A DNA stretch of 35,356 nucleotides from Candidatus Zixiibacteriota bacterium (GCA_020351995.1 CP070674.1:2437858-2473213); one strand, 5' to 3'. Shown: positions 1-8,260, numbered from the stretch's first letter. The notes: a model not told the origin generated them from the sequence alone. Numbers and translations: made by a program.

Positions 1-274
1 CGAAGGCCTCCGGCGACTCCGGTTTTACGATATTCGAGAGGTCACACTTTATCCATCTGCGATTGAGCCTCTCGTACTCCTCGCGCGCTTCCTGCCGATC
101 CTCTATGGCGCCGGTAACGCTGTCGCGGTAGTCTTCCCTTTCTTCATTGAGCTTCCGTAGTTCCTCGTTCACCGGATCGAGATATTTGGGAACATATTTC
201 ACCGTATCGGTCTGCCCCCAAGCCGGCGCTGACATAAACACCAACGCCAAAACGAACGTGATTTTCTTGCCCAT
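1..274 (-). CDS. Exported protein, 3' part outside the window
   Basis: Only the first 91 codons are present; the gene runs off the left edge. The ATG at 272-274 is preceded by a good AGGAG ribosome site. The protein begins with a Sec signal peptide (MGKKITFVLALVFMSAPAWG, cleavage probably after the glycine). A charged, Glu/Arg-rich helical stretch follows, rich in EER and REEYERLNRR-type segments, then a segment ending KPESPEAF at the edge. No catalytic domain is visible. A C1-like (bleomycin-hydrolase type) exported peptidase is a weak guess from the style of the N-terminus and the peptidase next door. It lies 34 nt beyond the C69 peptidase on the same strand, so the two may be cotranscribed. 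Existence of the gene is well supported; its function is unknown. Confidence 0.7.
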   Translation of the reverse strand, partial: MGKKITFVLALVFMSAPAWGQTDTVKYVPKYLDPVNEELRKLNEEREDYRDSVTGAIEDRQEAREEYERLNRRWIKCDLSNIVKPESPEAF

Positions 275-308
275 CTTTTACACTCCTGTCATGACCTTCT
301 GATGTATT

Positions 309-1949
309 TCAATCAACTAATTTCCAGTCGGCCGTACTCGTATCCGGTGGCGCCAGGCGATACCTGTCACCACTTTCGCCTATCACCCTTCGGTACCATC
401 CTTCTGGATACCCCTTGTCCGCCGCACGGCCCTCCTCGTTTTTCTTATATCCATCATTGTATTTGGTTATCAGGTGCTCTGCCAGCTCCCGCCAGCGATT
501 GAACACATTTTCACCAGCAGTCACCGAGGCTTCCGTCAGATATTGTGAGGCTTGTTCCGCCTCACCCTCGTACAGGGTCAATGCGATATTGTCCACAACC
601 TGTTGAAACCCGTAATAACTGGATTCGAGTTCGCTCTGAACCGCCTGTATTTCAGGCATCATATGAGAATAAGCGAGATTGGCGTAATTAGAAACCAGGT
701 TAAATACCCACCAGGCCGATTCCCATGAGAATTTACCCAGCTCGCCAACCGTGAACGGTTCCGGCACCTGTTTGATACCACAGTAGAGTGGCACGTAGCA
801 GGTCATGTAAGTGTCATCCACGCCATACCACAAAACACCACCGATAGGGTCCGGCAGCCACGCCCGCGACTGCGAGACGAACGAGAAGGCTGTCTGCTGG
901 GTGGAAATGGCCCGTTCCCAGCAATATTCGACACTGTCGATCGTCCACTTCAGCGGCCGCCAGCGGTAAGGCGAACCATACAACCCGGCATCGACCCCCC
1001 TGGTCATATCGAGCTCAGTCCCTTCATAGTGGTCGCGCATCAGGTCGATCACATCCGGCAGGGCAAGTTTCTTATCGGGCTTGATCCACAATGGGTACGG
1101 TTCGGCTCCGCGAACCGCGCGGTGGTAATCCGGAGAGAACGCCTGCGATGGCGCCACCCGTCTGAACATGCTCCACACCCTGGCTTCACACACCCGGAGG
1201 TTAAAGGGTGTGGGCGGGCAATACACGTCGCAAAACCTGAATGGCTCTCCCGATTCAGGGTCGTAATAACCCTTTTCAACGGCAAAAGAAATAACATTGT
1301 CCGAATAAAGGCAATTCTCCGGGTCATCGAGGGGAAACTCACCGATACGGGCCTTATTGGCATGGGCCGATATGTACCCGTCCGGTACCCTCACTGCCAC
1401 CCATTCGGCCCCCGTGCCGCCCGGCCCGGGACCGATAATCTCGAGAATCCACGCTTCATTGGGATCGCCAATAGATATCGATTCCCCGGTGGACCGGTAA
1501 CCATATTCCGCAACCAGTTCGGTCATAACCTCAATAGCTTCCCGGGCCGTCTTCGCTCTCCGCAGGGCCAGATCCATCAGGTCCCAGTAATGAAGCAAGC
1601 CATCGGGGTTGCGCAGCTCTTCTCTTCCGTCGAAAGTAGTCTCGCCTATAACGAGCTGATGTTCATTCATCAGATGAACAACAGCATAAGTGTGCTCGAC
1701 CTGTGCTATCTTCCCTCGAACCTCGTCGTCCCAGTTCACTATCGCCACCGAATCGTCAGGGTTATGGTCGGCGGCTGGAGTGTATTCGAGGTGTGGGTGA
1801 AATTCACCGTCGCAGGTGTAAGTTATCATAACGGAGCCATCGGCAGAGGCTCCTTTTGTTACCAGCAGGCTGCTACAAGCGCTCAAACTCGAGTAAATAA
1901 GAGCGGTGCCCAGAAAAAGGCACACAGCGGCGCGTCGAGGTTTAATCAT
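309..1949 (-). CDS. Peptidase family C69 (dipeptidase-like Ntn hydrolase), exported
   Basis: The 546-residue protein matches the C69 dipeptidase family (PepD type). These are Ntn hydrolases that expose an N-terminal cysteine nucleophile after processing and cleave dipeptides or short peptides. The family N-terminus is visible as CSSLLVTKGASADGS starting at Cys25. The conserved segments SIGDPNEAWILEIIG and VPDGYISAHANKARIG follow. I chose the ATG at 1949 over the longer reading (2003) because GAAGGAATCAAAGCT precedes it and it starts a proper signal peptide (positive n-region MIKPRR, then a hydrophobic core). The cleavage region LSAC also fits a lipobox, so the same Cys25 could be either the catalytic residue or a lipidated anchor. 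The downstream neighbour is another exported protein, consistent with extracytoplasmic peptide degradation. Family assignment is firm; the substrate is unknown. Confidence 0.88.
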   Translation of the reverse strand: MIKPRRAAVCLFLGTALIYSSLSACSSLLVTKGASADGSVMITYTCDGEFHPHLEYTPAADHNPDDSVAIVNWDDEVRGKIAQVEHTYAVVHLMNEHQLVIGETTFDGREELRNPDGLLHYWDLMDLALRRAKTAREAIEVMTELVAEYGYRSTGESISIGDPNEAWILEIIGPGPGGTGAEWVAVRVPDGYISAHANKARIGEFPLDDPENCLYSDNVISFAVEKGYYDPESGEPFRFCDVYCPPTPFNLRVCEARVWSMFRRVAPSQAFSPDYHRAVRGAEPYPLWIKPDKKLALPDVIDLMRDHYEGTELDMTRGVDAGLYGSPYRWRPLKWTIDSVEYCWERAISTQQTAFSFVSQSRAWLPDPIGGVLWYGVDDTYMTCYVPLYCGIKQVPEPFTVGELGKFSWESAWWVFNLVSNYANLAYSHMMPEIQAVQSELESSYYGFQQVVDNIALTLYEGEAEQASQYLTEASVTAGENVFNRWRELAEHLITKYNDGYKKNEEGRAADKGYPEGWYRRVIGESGDRYRLAPPDTSTADWKLVD

Positions 1950-2092
1950 AGCTTTGATTCCTTCATACTCTTGAGGTTGACCTTGTAATAGTACGTAAAA
2001 CACGCCTGCCTGACAACCAAAAACCGATTTACTATTCTTGCTACCCTCCTACGTTTTTCGTACTTTGTCCGTGATATACAACAGGGTGATAC

Positions 2093-3421
2093 ATGGACTA
2101 TCTGCAAATTCTCTACCTGATCGTCGGCGGACTCATCGGTTTATTTATTGAGTCGTTTTCGATTACTTCTCTTCGCGAAAATCAACTCCGCGCCGCTACT
2201 CTCTCATCGACCCTGTTCATGGTCTTCGCGCTTATCTGGTTTGCCTCCTATTTCATTTTTTCTCCGCCCGATATTATCCTGATCGTTGCTTTGATCGTCG
2301 TTCTTGTTCTTGCGACCCTGTTCTTCATGCCCGTCGGTTCCACAAGTTCTCTGAAAGCTGGCCCTGTTACCGGGCGCTTCGATGAGCGCGACGTGGTTTT
2401 CTCACGAGAAGAGTACCAGCCGGGATCCGATAGATACGGTCAGTACTACTCCATGCATCCTGAATACCGCTCCGTCGATGACGCCATTCGCAAATTACCT
2501 GAGCTACTTCAGCCGGGTGGGCGTTACTATGATCCCATCGAATCGGCAAGAATCGACGCTATCTTTGACGAAATTCAAACCATGACCACCAGGGTGGACG
2601 GCCCCGTGTCGAACCCCCGGCAACAGGTCGACCCAACAGAAATCACGAAGGCGATCAAACAAAACGTTCTTCAAATGGGCGCAGATGACGCCGGTATCGC
2701 CGAGCTAGACCCGATGCATGTTTACTCTCACGTCGGCCGAGGTCCGCACCCGTGGGGTGAACCCATCGTGAACAATCACCGCTATGTTGTCGCCTTCAGT
2801 CTTGAAATGCGTTACGACCCGGTGCAGACAGCGCCGGACCTGCCCATCACGGCTGAAACCGCCTCCCGGTACCTTTTGGGCGCGCAGATTTCGATTGAGC
2901 TTGCGGAATATATCCGAAGTCTTGGATATCCTGCCCGGGCGCACATCTCAGGCAGCAACTACCAGATTATCCTTCCCGCCGTTGCGCACAACGCCGGGCT
3001 GGGCGAACTCGGCAGAATGGGATATCTAATCTCTCCCCGATTGGGCGCCAGAATCCGACTCGGTGCCGTCACCACTGACTTGCCGTTGGTGGTGGATAAA
3101 CCGGTCCCTTTCGGAGTATGGGATTTCTGCAAGCGCTGTCTCAAGTGCGCCATTAACTGCCCGGCCGGCGCCATTTCTGCTGCCGGTACTTCAGATGTTC
3201 GCGGCGTCCACAAGTGGCAACTCAACGCCGAGCAGTGTCTGCGCTACTGGCGCACTATAGGCACTGACTGCGGTATATGCATGAAAGTCTGCCCGTACAG
3301 TCATCCCCCCTCATTCGTTCATAACATTGTCAGGGCCGCCATTCGCCGTTCATCGTTTGCCCGAACGGTTTCAGTTTGGGGGGATGAATTTTTCTATGGC
3401 AGGAAGCTGGCGGTCAATTAA
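2093..3421 (+). CDS. Membrane-anchored reductive-dehalogenase/QueG-like protein with two [4Fe-4S] clusters
   Basis: The 442-residue protein has two parts. The N-terminus contains about three hydrophobic segments (roughly residues 3-24, 40-61 and 63-83), with no Tat signal. The rest resembles the RdhA/QueG superfamily, which binds a corrinoid in a nitroreductase-like domain and feeds it electrons through ferredoxin clusters. Cluster 1 is C346-x2-C349-x2-C352-x3-C356-P. Cluster 2 uses C382, C393-x2-C396-x3-C400-P. The preceding region (SGSNYQIILPAVAHNAGLG, LGELGRMG) is typical of this family. The start at 2093 has a modest AGGGTGAT ribosome site. It lies 105 nt upstream of a corrinoid methyltransferase operon on the same strand, so it might be a dehalogenase-type reductase or a reductive partner of those corrinoid proteins. 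The family is confident; the reaction is not known. Confidence 0.8.
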   Translation: MDYLQILYLIVGGLIGLFIESFSITSLRENQLRAATLSSTLFMVFALIWFASYFIFSPPDIILIVALIVVLVLATLFFMPVGSTSSLKAGPVTGRFDERDVVFSREEYQPGSDRYGQYYSMHPEYRSVDDAIRKLPELLQPGGRYYDPIESARIDAIFDEIQTMTTRVDGPVSNPRQQVDPTEITKAIKQNVLQMGADDAGIAELDPMHVYSHVGRGPHPWGEPIVNNHRYVVAFSLEMRYDPVQTAPDLPITAETASRYLLGAQISIELAEYIRSLGYPARAHISGSNYQIILPAVAHNAGLGELGRMGYLISPRLGARIRLGAVTTDLPLVVDKPVPFGVWDFCKRCLKCAINCPAGAISAAGTSDVRGVHKWQLNAEQCLRYWRTIGTDCGICMKVCPYSHPPSFVHNIVRAAIRRSSFARTVSVWGDEFFYGRKLAVN

Positions 3422-3526
3422 CCCCTGCCGGCGTGACAAGAAAATCCTTGCCGCCCCTTTCAGTGGCCGTTAGTTTAAGCACTGATAGATCTGAACGCTT
3501 CACATACCCGAAAAAGGAGGTTTACC

Positions 3527-4984
3527 GTGCGACCGACACTCAGGTTTCTCACGGATGAACTGATAAATAAGATTGTCGATGAAGCCCGCTCGCTTCTTGC
3601 GAGTTTAGGTGTCGAAATTCACAATGATAGCGTCCTGTCGATGCTGGCTGACCACGGGGCCAGGGTCGATATGGAAGGTCACCATGCCTGGCTCACCGAT
3701 GACATCATCGACCGCGCCCTGAAAACCGCTCCGGCTTCCTTTAAACTCTATGACACCCTCGGCAACGAGGCCGTCAACCTGGCCGGTTACGAATCCAACT
3801 TCACACCGGGCTCAACGGCCATAAACATCCTCGATCAGGACGGCAAACTGAGCCGCCGACCGGTCGCCGATGACTATGTGCGTTATGCCAAGCTTATGAC
3901 CGGGATGCATCACATTGCTTCTCAGTCGACGGCGATGATGCCAACCGATGTTCACGAGAAAATCTCCGATAGCTACCGCCTGTACCTGAGCCTGATGTTT
4001 TGCGAAAAACCTGTCATCACCGGCACCTTCACCATCGAGGCCTTCGAAATAATGAAAGATCTTCAGCTCGCCGTTCGCGGCACCGCCGGGGAGCTGGCAG
4101 CTAAACCGCTCACGGTGTTTTCTGCTTGCCCGACCTCACCGTTGAAGTGGAGCGATGTTACCTCGCAAAATCTCGTCGACTGCGCCAACTGGTCAATCCC
4201 GGTCGAGTACATCTCCATGCCGCTTTCCGGATTCATGGCCCCTGTCACTCTGGTCGGGTCTCTTATTCAACACACTGCCGAGACTCTGAGCGGTCTGGCT
4301 ATCAGCCAGTTGACCAAACCCGGCGCTCCGGTTTTGTATGGAGGCTCACCGGCCGTATTCGATTTGAGGTACGAGACCACACCCATGGGAGACGTCGGAA
4401 CAATGATGCAGGATTGCGCTTACAACGAAATAGGTAAATATCTCAACCTTCCGACTCAGGCATATATCGGTCTCAGTGATGCCAAGCTTCTCGACGCCCA
4501 GGCCGGCCTCGAAACATCGATGGGCGCCACCCTGGCCGTGCTGGCCGGCATAAACAATATTTCGGGACCGGGAATGCTTGATTTTGAGAGTTGTTTCAGT
4601 CTTGAAAAGCTGGTCGTCGACAATGAAATTTGCGGCATGACATTCCGCATGGCAAAGGGCATCGAACCCAGGGACGATTTTCCCTCTCAGCCGTTATTCG
4701 AAGAACTGATCGCCGAACAGCATCTGCTGATCGCTGATCACACCCTACGCCATCTGAAAGATGAAGTCTTTTTCCCCGGACCTTCCATTGACCGGGCCAA
4801 CCGGTCGCGGTGGAAGGAAGAAGGCGGTCGAACTCTTTTCAAGAGAGCCAACAGCGAAGTCGATCGAATCATTGCCGAATACACGCCAGCCAGGCTCAGC
4901 GATGATGTCACCGCCGAGCTAACCAGACTGATGGAAACCGAGGCCCGCCGTCATGGAATGGATAAGTTGCCAGAGGTTAACTGA
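3527..4984 (+). CDS. MttB-family (trimethylamine-type) corrinoid methyltransferase, non-pyrrolysine
   Basis: The 485-residue protein belongs to the MttB superfamily. Members transfer a methyl group from a methylated or quaternary amine to the cobalt of a partner corrinoid protein. Family features include the N-terminal helical region with SLGVEIHNDSVLSMLADHGA, a TIM-barrel body and the segment GLSDAKLLDAQAGLETSMG. The length matches MttB (about 490). No in-frame amber codon interrupts the gene, so this is the pyrrolysine-free branch, whose known members act on glycine betaine, proline betaine, carnitine or related compounds. The start is GTG at 3527 behind an excellent AAAGGAGG. The stop overlaps the next ATG by one base (TGATG), indicating translational coupling with the reactivation-like protein. 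The substrate cannot be read from the sequence. Confidence 0.9.
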   Translation: MRPTLRFLTDELINKIVDEARSLLASLGVEIHNDSVLSMLADHGARVDMEGHHAWLTDDIIDRALKTAPASFKLYDTLGNEAVNLAGYESNFTPGSTAINILDQDGKLSRRPVADDYVRYAKLMTGMHHIASQSTAMMPTDVHEKISDSYRLYLSLMFCEKPVITGTFTIEAFEIMKDLQLAVRGTAGELAAKPLTVFSACPTSPLKWSDVTSQNLVDCANWSIPVEYISMPLSGFMAPVTLVGSLIQHTAETLSGLAISQLTKPGAPVLYGGSPAVFDLRYETTPMGDVGTMMQDCAYNEIGKYLNLPTQAYIGLSDAKLLDAQAGLETSMGATLAVLAGINNISGPGMLDFESCFSLEKLVVDNEICGMTFRMAKGIEPRDDFPSQPLFEELIAEQHLLIADHTLRHLKDEVFFPGPSIDRANRSRWKEEGGRTLFKRANSEVDRIIAEYTPARLSDDVTAELTRLMETEARRHGMDKLPEVN

Positions 4985-5697
4985 TGCGTCAAACTTTTGA
5001 CATTTCACCCGCACGCGTCACCCCTTCGGTGGAAGTCATTTTGAAAAACCAGGGTATACCGTTGGGCACGGACATAAACCGGCGAATCCACGAGCTTGCT
5101 GGAGAGGCTCTGTCGAAATATGAGCGTCTGGCACGGCCAAAGGCTCTTCTGATGCGCATCTCGCAGGGGGAATTCGAGCCGGTTTACCGCGGCCTGGGGC
5201 GCAACGAAACACCCGCCCCCCTCGATGCCATCTATCATGCTGCCAGCACCCTGGCACTTTTTGCCGTTACCATCGGGGAACCCATTTGTGAAGAGATAAG
5301 CCGCCTTTTCGAGACTCAGGATTACGCCGCCGCCGCTATGCTCGACGCCGCCGCGTCCGAAGGCGCCGAGTTGATTGCCCACGAGGCCGAGTGGCGCCTC
5401 CGAGACCAGCTGAACGAAAACGAACAACTCCCCACCGGGCACGGCTCGATGGCGTTTAGTCCTGGATACTGTGGCTGGCATATAAGCGCGCAAGCTAAAC
5501 TGTTTGATGTCCTGCGTCCCGAAGAAATCGGCATATCCCTCAATGACTCATTCCTGATGAACCCGTTGAAGTCCGTCACCGGCGTGATAGTAGTGGGCCC
5601 GAAAGAGATTTTCGACTTTGACGATAGTTTCCGCTTCTGCGGCGAATGCAGAGCACACACTTGCATTGATAGACTGAAGATACTCAGAGAACAATAA
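4984..5697 (+). CDS. MetH reactivation-domain-like protein
   Basis: The 237-residue protein resembles the free-standing version of the C-terminal activation domain of cobalamin-dependent methionine synthase. That domain binds S-adenosylmethionine and remethylates the inactive cob(II)alamin form. The family signature SPGYCGWHISAQAKLFDVL (about residues 158-176) is followed by GISLNDSFLMNPLKSVTG, matching the MetH pattern (SPGYP..., L..S..M.P..SVSG). The C-terminus adds C219-x2-C222-x4-C227 (FCGECRAHTCIDR), a possible metal or iron-sulfur site not found in the MetH domain. The start overlaps the MttB gene by one base, and the corrinoid-protein gene follows 28 nt later. It probably maintains the corrinoid protein of this operon in its active state. 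Confidence 0.8.
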   Translation: MRQTFDISPARVTPSVEVILKNQGIPLGTDINRRIHELAGEALSKYERLARPKALLMRISQGEFEPVYRGLGRNETPAPLDAIYHAASTLALFAVTIGEPICEEISRLFETQDYAAAAMLDAAASEGAELIAHEAEWRLRDQLNENEQLPTGHGSMAFSPGYCGWHISAQAKLFDVLRPEEIGISLNDSFLMNPLKSVTGVIVVGPKEIFDFDDSFRFCGECRAHTCIDRLKILREQ

Positions 5698-5725
5698 AAC
5701 GTCAATTGACGGCGGAGGAGATCCC

Positions 5726-6364
5726 GTGGATATATTGGAGAACATATCGCAAAGCCTGCAAAACGGCGAGCCCGATACCGTCGCTGAGCTGACCGGAAAA
5801 GCCCTTGACGATGGAGTGCCCGTTAAAGAACTTCTCCATAAGGGCTTGTTATCAGGAATGGAAGTTGTTGGTGAGAGGTTCAAAGCGCATGAAATATTCT
5901 TGCCCGACGTTCTTCTGGCCGCCAAAGCCATGTACGCCGGCATGGAGGTCCTCAAACCGCTCATGGTAGGTGAAGAAGCAGCTACCTCGGGCACGGTCGT
6001 TATCGGCACCGTTCAAGGTGATCTGCATGACATCGGCAAGAATCTCGTCGGAATCATGCTCCGCGGAGCCGGTTTCAACGTGGTCGACCTCGGCAAAGAC
6101 GTCCCACCGGAAAGGTTTATAGAAGAAGCACAAAGGACGGGCGCCCGGGTAATCGGAATGTCGGCCCTGCTTACGACCACCATGCCGGTCATGGGACTGG
6201 TCGTAAACCTCGCCCGAGAGCGCGGCCTTCTCGGTAAGGTCAAGATTATTGTCGGTGGCGCGCCGCTGTCCGATGAATATGCTCAACAAATTGGCGCCGA
6301 CGCCTATTGCTTCGACGGTATGAATGCCGTTGATTGCGTCAAGGGCTTTTTGGGGATCAACTAG
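5726..6364 (+). CDS. Methyltransferase corrinoid protein (MttC/MtbC family)
   Basis: The 212-residue protein has the classic two-domain layout of the methylamine corrinoid proteins and of the MetH cobalamin module. A helical cap domain spans about residues 1-85 (LLHKGLLSGMEVVGERF, IFLPDVLLAAKAM), followed by a Rossmann B12-binding domain. The cobalt-ligating motif is D-x-H-x-x-G in GDLHDIGKN, with His101 as the predicted lower axial ligand. The SALLTTTMP and VGGAPL segments complete the B12 site. The start is GTG at 5726 with a GGAGGAG ribosome site. It sits between its predicted reactivator and a homocysteine methyltransferase, so it is the likely methyl carrier between the MttB enzyme and homocysteine. 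Confidence 0.93.
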   Translation: MDILENISQSLQNGEPDTVAELTGKALDDGVPVKELLHKGLLSGMEVVGERFKAHEIFLPDVLLAAKAMYAGMEVLKPLMVGEEAATSGTVVIGTVQGDLHDIGKNLVGIMLRGAGFNVVDLGKDVPPERFIEEAQRTGARVIGMSALLTTTMPVMGLVVNLARERGLLGKVKIIVGGAPLSDEYAQQIGADAYCFDGMNAVDCVKGFLGIN

Positions 6365-6365
6365 T

Positions 6366-7265
6366 ATGCGACCGCTACTCGATCGCTTATCGGATGGAGA
6401 AGTACTTCTGGCCGATGGTGCCATGGGGACTATGCTATTTGCCAGTGGACTGAAACCGGGCCAGTGCCCGGAGAAAGTCAATCTGGATCGGCCTCAACTT
6501 CTTCGTCAGATAGCCTCGCTATATCTCGACGCCGGTTCGGATATCATTAGCACTAACACATTCGGTGGATCTCCTTTGAAGCTTGCCCAATATGATCTGG
6601 ACGACAGAATAGAAGAGATCAACGCCACCGCTGTTCGCGCCGCGCGCGAGGCTGTAGGTGATGATGCTTATGTTGCTGCCTCCATTGGCCCCTGCGGACG
6701 TCTGCTGGAACCATACGGAGATACCAGCCCCGATATCGTAGCCGAGGGATTCAGGCGTCAAATCAAAGCCGTTGTGGCCGAAGGTGTCGACGCCGTGTTC
6801 ATCGAGACTATGACCGACCTGACCGAAGCCACTCTCGCCATAAAAGCCGCCCGGGATATCTCGCCAACGATCCCGGTAAGCGCTACCATGACCTTCGATA
6901 TTACGTCAAAAGGTTTCTATACAATCATGGGGGTAAGTGTCGAGCAAGCCTGTCAGAACCTGGCTGACGCCGGGACTGACATCATTGGCTCCAATTGCGG
7001 CAACGGGATCGAGAATATGGTCAAAATAGCTGCCGAGTTCGCAAAGCACAGCAGCCTTCCTGTCATAATCCAGTCCAACGCCGGACTGCCTGATATCAGC
7101 GGAGGAACTACCGTTTATGCCGAGAGCCCCGATTTCATGGCCGCCCGCTGCTGTCAACTGCTCGATCTCGGCGTCCGTATTATTGGTGGATGCTGCGGCA
7201 CAACGCCCGAGCATATTGCCGCCTTCAGGAAAACGATTAACGACCGACTGGGAATCGAAAAGTGA
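6366..7265 (+). CDS. Homocysteine S-methyltransferase (MetH N-terminal-type, zinc-dependent)
   Basis: The 299-residue protein corresponds to the homocysteine-binding module of cobalamin-dependent methionine synthase. It is a TIM barrel that activates homocysteine on zinc and accepts a methyl group from methylcobalamin. Three predicted zinc ligands are present: Cys211 (GSNCGNG) and Cys276-Cys277 (GGCCGTTPEH). The N-terminal LLADGAMGTMLFASGL and DIISTNTFGG motifs are also canonical. The ATG at 6366 begins one base after the corrinoid gene's TAG stop; a longer reading from 6324 would only overlap that gene. It contains no pterin-binding, corrinoid or reactivation module. The latter two are separate genes just upstream, and the folate-binding module is missing from the operon. 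Its end overlaps the next gene by four bases. Confidence 0.92.
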   Translation: MRPLLDRLSDGEVLLADGAMGTMLFASGLKPGQCPEKVNLDRPQLLRQIASLYLDAGSDIISTNTFGGSPLKLAQYDLDDRIEEINATAVRAAREAVGDDAYVAASIGPCGRLLEPYGDTSPDIVAEGFRRQIKAVVAEGVDAVFIETMTDLTEATLAIKAARDISPTIPVSATMTFDITSKGFYTIMGVSVEQACQNLADAGTDIIGSNCGNGIENMVKIAAEFAKHSSLPVIIQSNAGLPDISGGTTVYAESPDFMAARCCQLLDLGVRIIGGCCGTTPEHIAAFRKTINDRLGIEK

Positions 7266-8230
7266 CCGCCAAAAAGAATCCCGACAAACTCATTAAAGTC
7301 GGTATCAGCACCTGCCTGCTGGGCCAGAAAGTTCGTTTTGACGGCGGTCATAAGAGAGATCGCTATATCACTGACATCCTCGGCGACTTCTTCCGCTTCA
7401 TCCCTGTTTGTCCCGAACTCGAAATCGGCATGGGGGTGCCGCGTGAAGCCGTCCGACTGGAAGGAACCGCCGACTTACCCAGAATGGTCGGCACCAGGAG
7501 CGGCAAAGACTGGACCCTCCGCATGAACCGTTACACCGAACGCCGGGTGCGCCGCCGCGACCTGTCGGACATCTGCGGATATATTCTCAAAAAGGACTCC
7601 CCCAGTTGCGGGATGGAGCGCGTAAGAATCTACGACTCATCAGGAGTGCCTCAGCGCAATGCCGTTGGTCTATTCGCCGCCGGGCTGATCAAGGAACATC
7701 CGCTGTTACCTGTCGAGGAAGAGGGTCGCCTCAACGACCTGAAGCTGAGAGAGAATTTCATCGTTCGGGTCTTCGGTTACAGCCGCCTGCGCGATCTGTT
7801 CAAAGGCCGGTTCACCATCGGTAAGCTGGTTAAATTCCACACCGCCCATAAATATCTTTTGCTCGCTCATAGCCCCCGGCATTATAAGAAGCTCGGGCAA
7901 CTCGTGGCGGCGGCTAAGCGATATTCCGAGGAAAATCTGCGCCTCAACTACAGCACCCTTTTCATGGAAGCCCTTAAACTAAAAAGCACGACGTCGAAGA
8001 ACGTTAATGTCCTTCACCACATACTTGGTTTCCTGAAGGAACACCTTGGTCCTGGAGAAAAGAAAAGTATCCTGGAGAGCATCGAGGATTATGGGAAAAA
8101 TCTGGTGCCGCTTGTCGTACCCTTGACACTTCTCAGGCACTATGTGACGCTTTATAACGTCGAATATATTCAGGAGCAGGTGTATCTTAATCCGCATCCC
8201 AAAGAACTCATGCTTCGCAGCCATGTCTGA
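7262..8230 (+). CDS. DUF523-DUF1722 protein (TudS-YbgA-like)
   Basis: The 322-residue protein joins two domains. Residues about 12-160 are DUF523, the family of the iron-sulfur thiouracil desulfidase TudS. Its three conserved cysteines are present (Cys18 in STCLLG, Cys50 in PVCPELEIGMGVPRE, Cys116 in DSPSCGM) and can bind a [4Fe-4S] cluster, with the conserved glutamate in CPE. Residues about 190-310 are DUF1722 (YbgA), of unknown function, with KFHTAHKYLLLAHSP. The fused arrangement is common in bacteria. The start is GTG at 7262, overlapping the stop of the homocysteine methyltransferase by four bases, so the genes are coupled. Why a desulfidase-like protein ends a corrinoid operon is unclear; it might be sulfur or thiobase salvage. 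Confidence 0.85.
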   Translation: MTAKKNPDKLIKVGISTCLLGQKVRFDGGHKRDRYITDILGDFFRFIPVCPELEIGMGVPREAVRLEGTADLPRMVGTRSGKDWTLRMNRYTERRVRRRDLSDICGYILKKDSPSCGMERVRIYDSSGVPQRNAVGLFAAGLIKEHPLLPVEEEGRLNDLKLRENFIVRVFGYSRLRDLFKGRFTIGKLVKFHTAHKYLLLAHSPRHYKKLGQLVAAAKRYSEENLRLNYSTLFMEALKLKSTTSKNVNVLHHILGFLKEHLGPGEKKSILESIEDYGKNLVPLVVPLTLLRHYVTLYNVEYIQEQVYLNPHPKELMLRSHV

Positions 8231-8260
8231 GTTCTCCCCACTGGTAACATCGAAATCTAA

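Noticed and set aside
1029-1988. A 319-codon plus-strand open frame
   Set aside because: It lies wholly antisense to the C69 peptidase, whose family motifs are clear. It has no ribosome site and no recognisable domain.
3422-3526. A cobalamin riboswitch upstream of the corrinoid operon
   Set aside because: The gap is only 105 bases and lacks the conserved B12-box and core elements, so a full riboswitch cannot fit.
3527-4984. A pyrrolysine-containing trimethylamine methyltransferase
   Set aside because: The frame is continuous with no internal TAG codon and no pyl genes are nearby. It belongs to the pyrrolysine-free branch.
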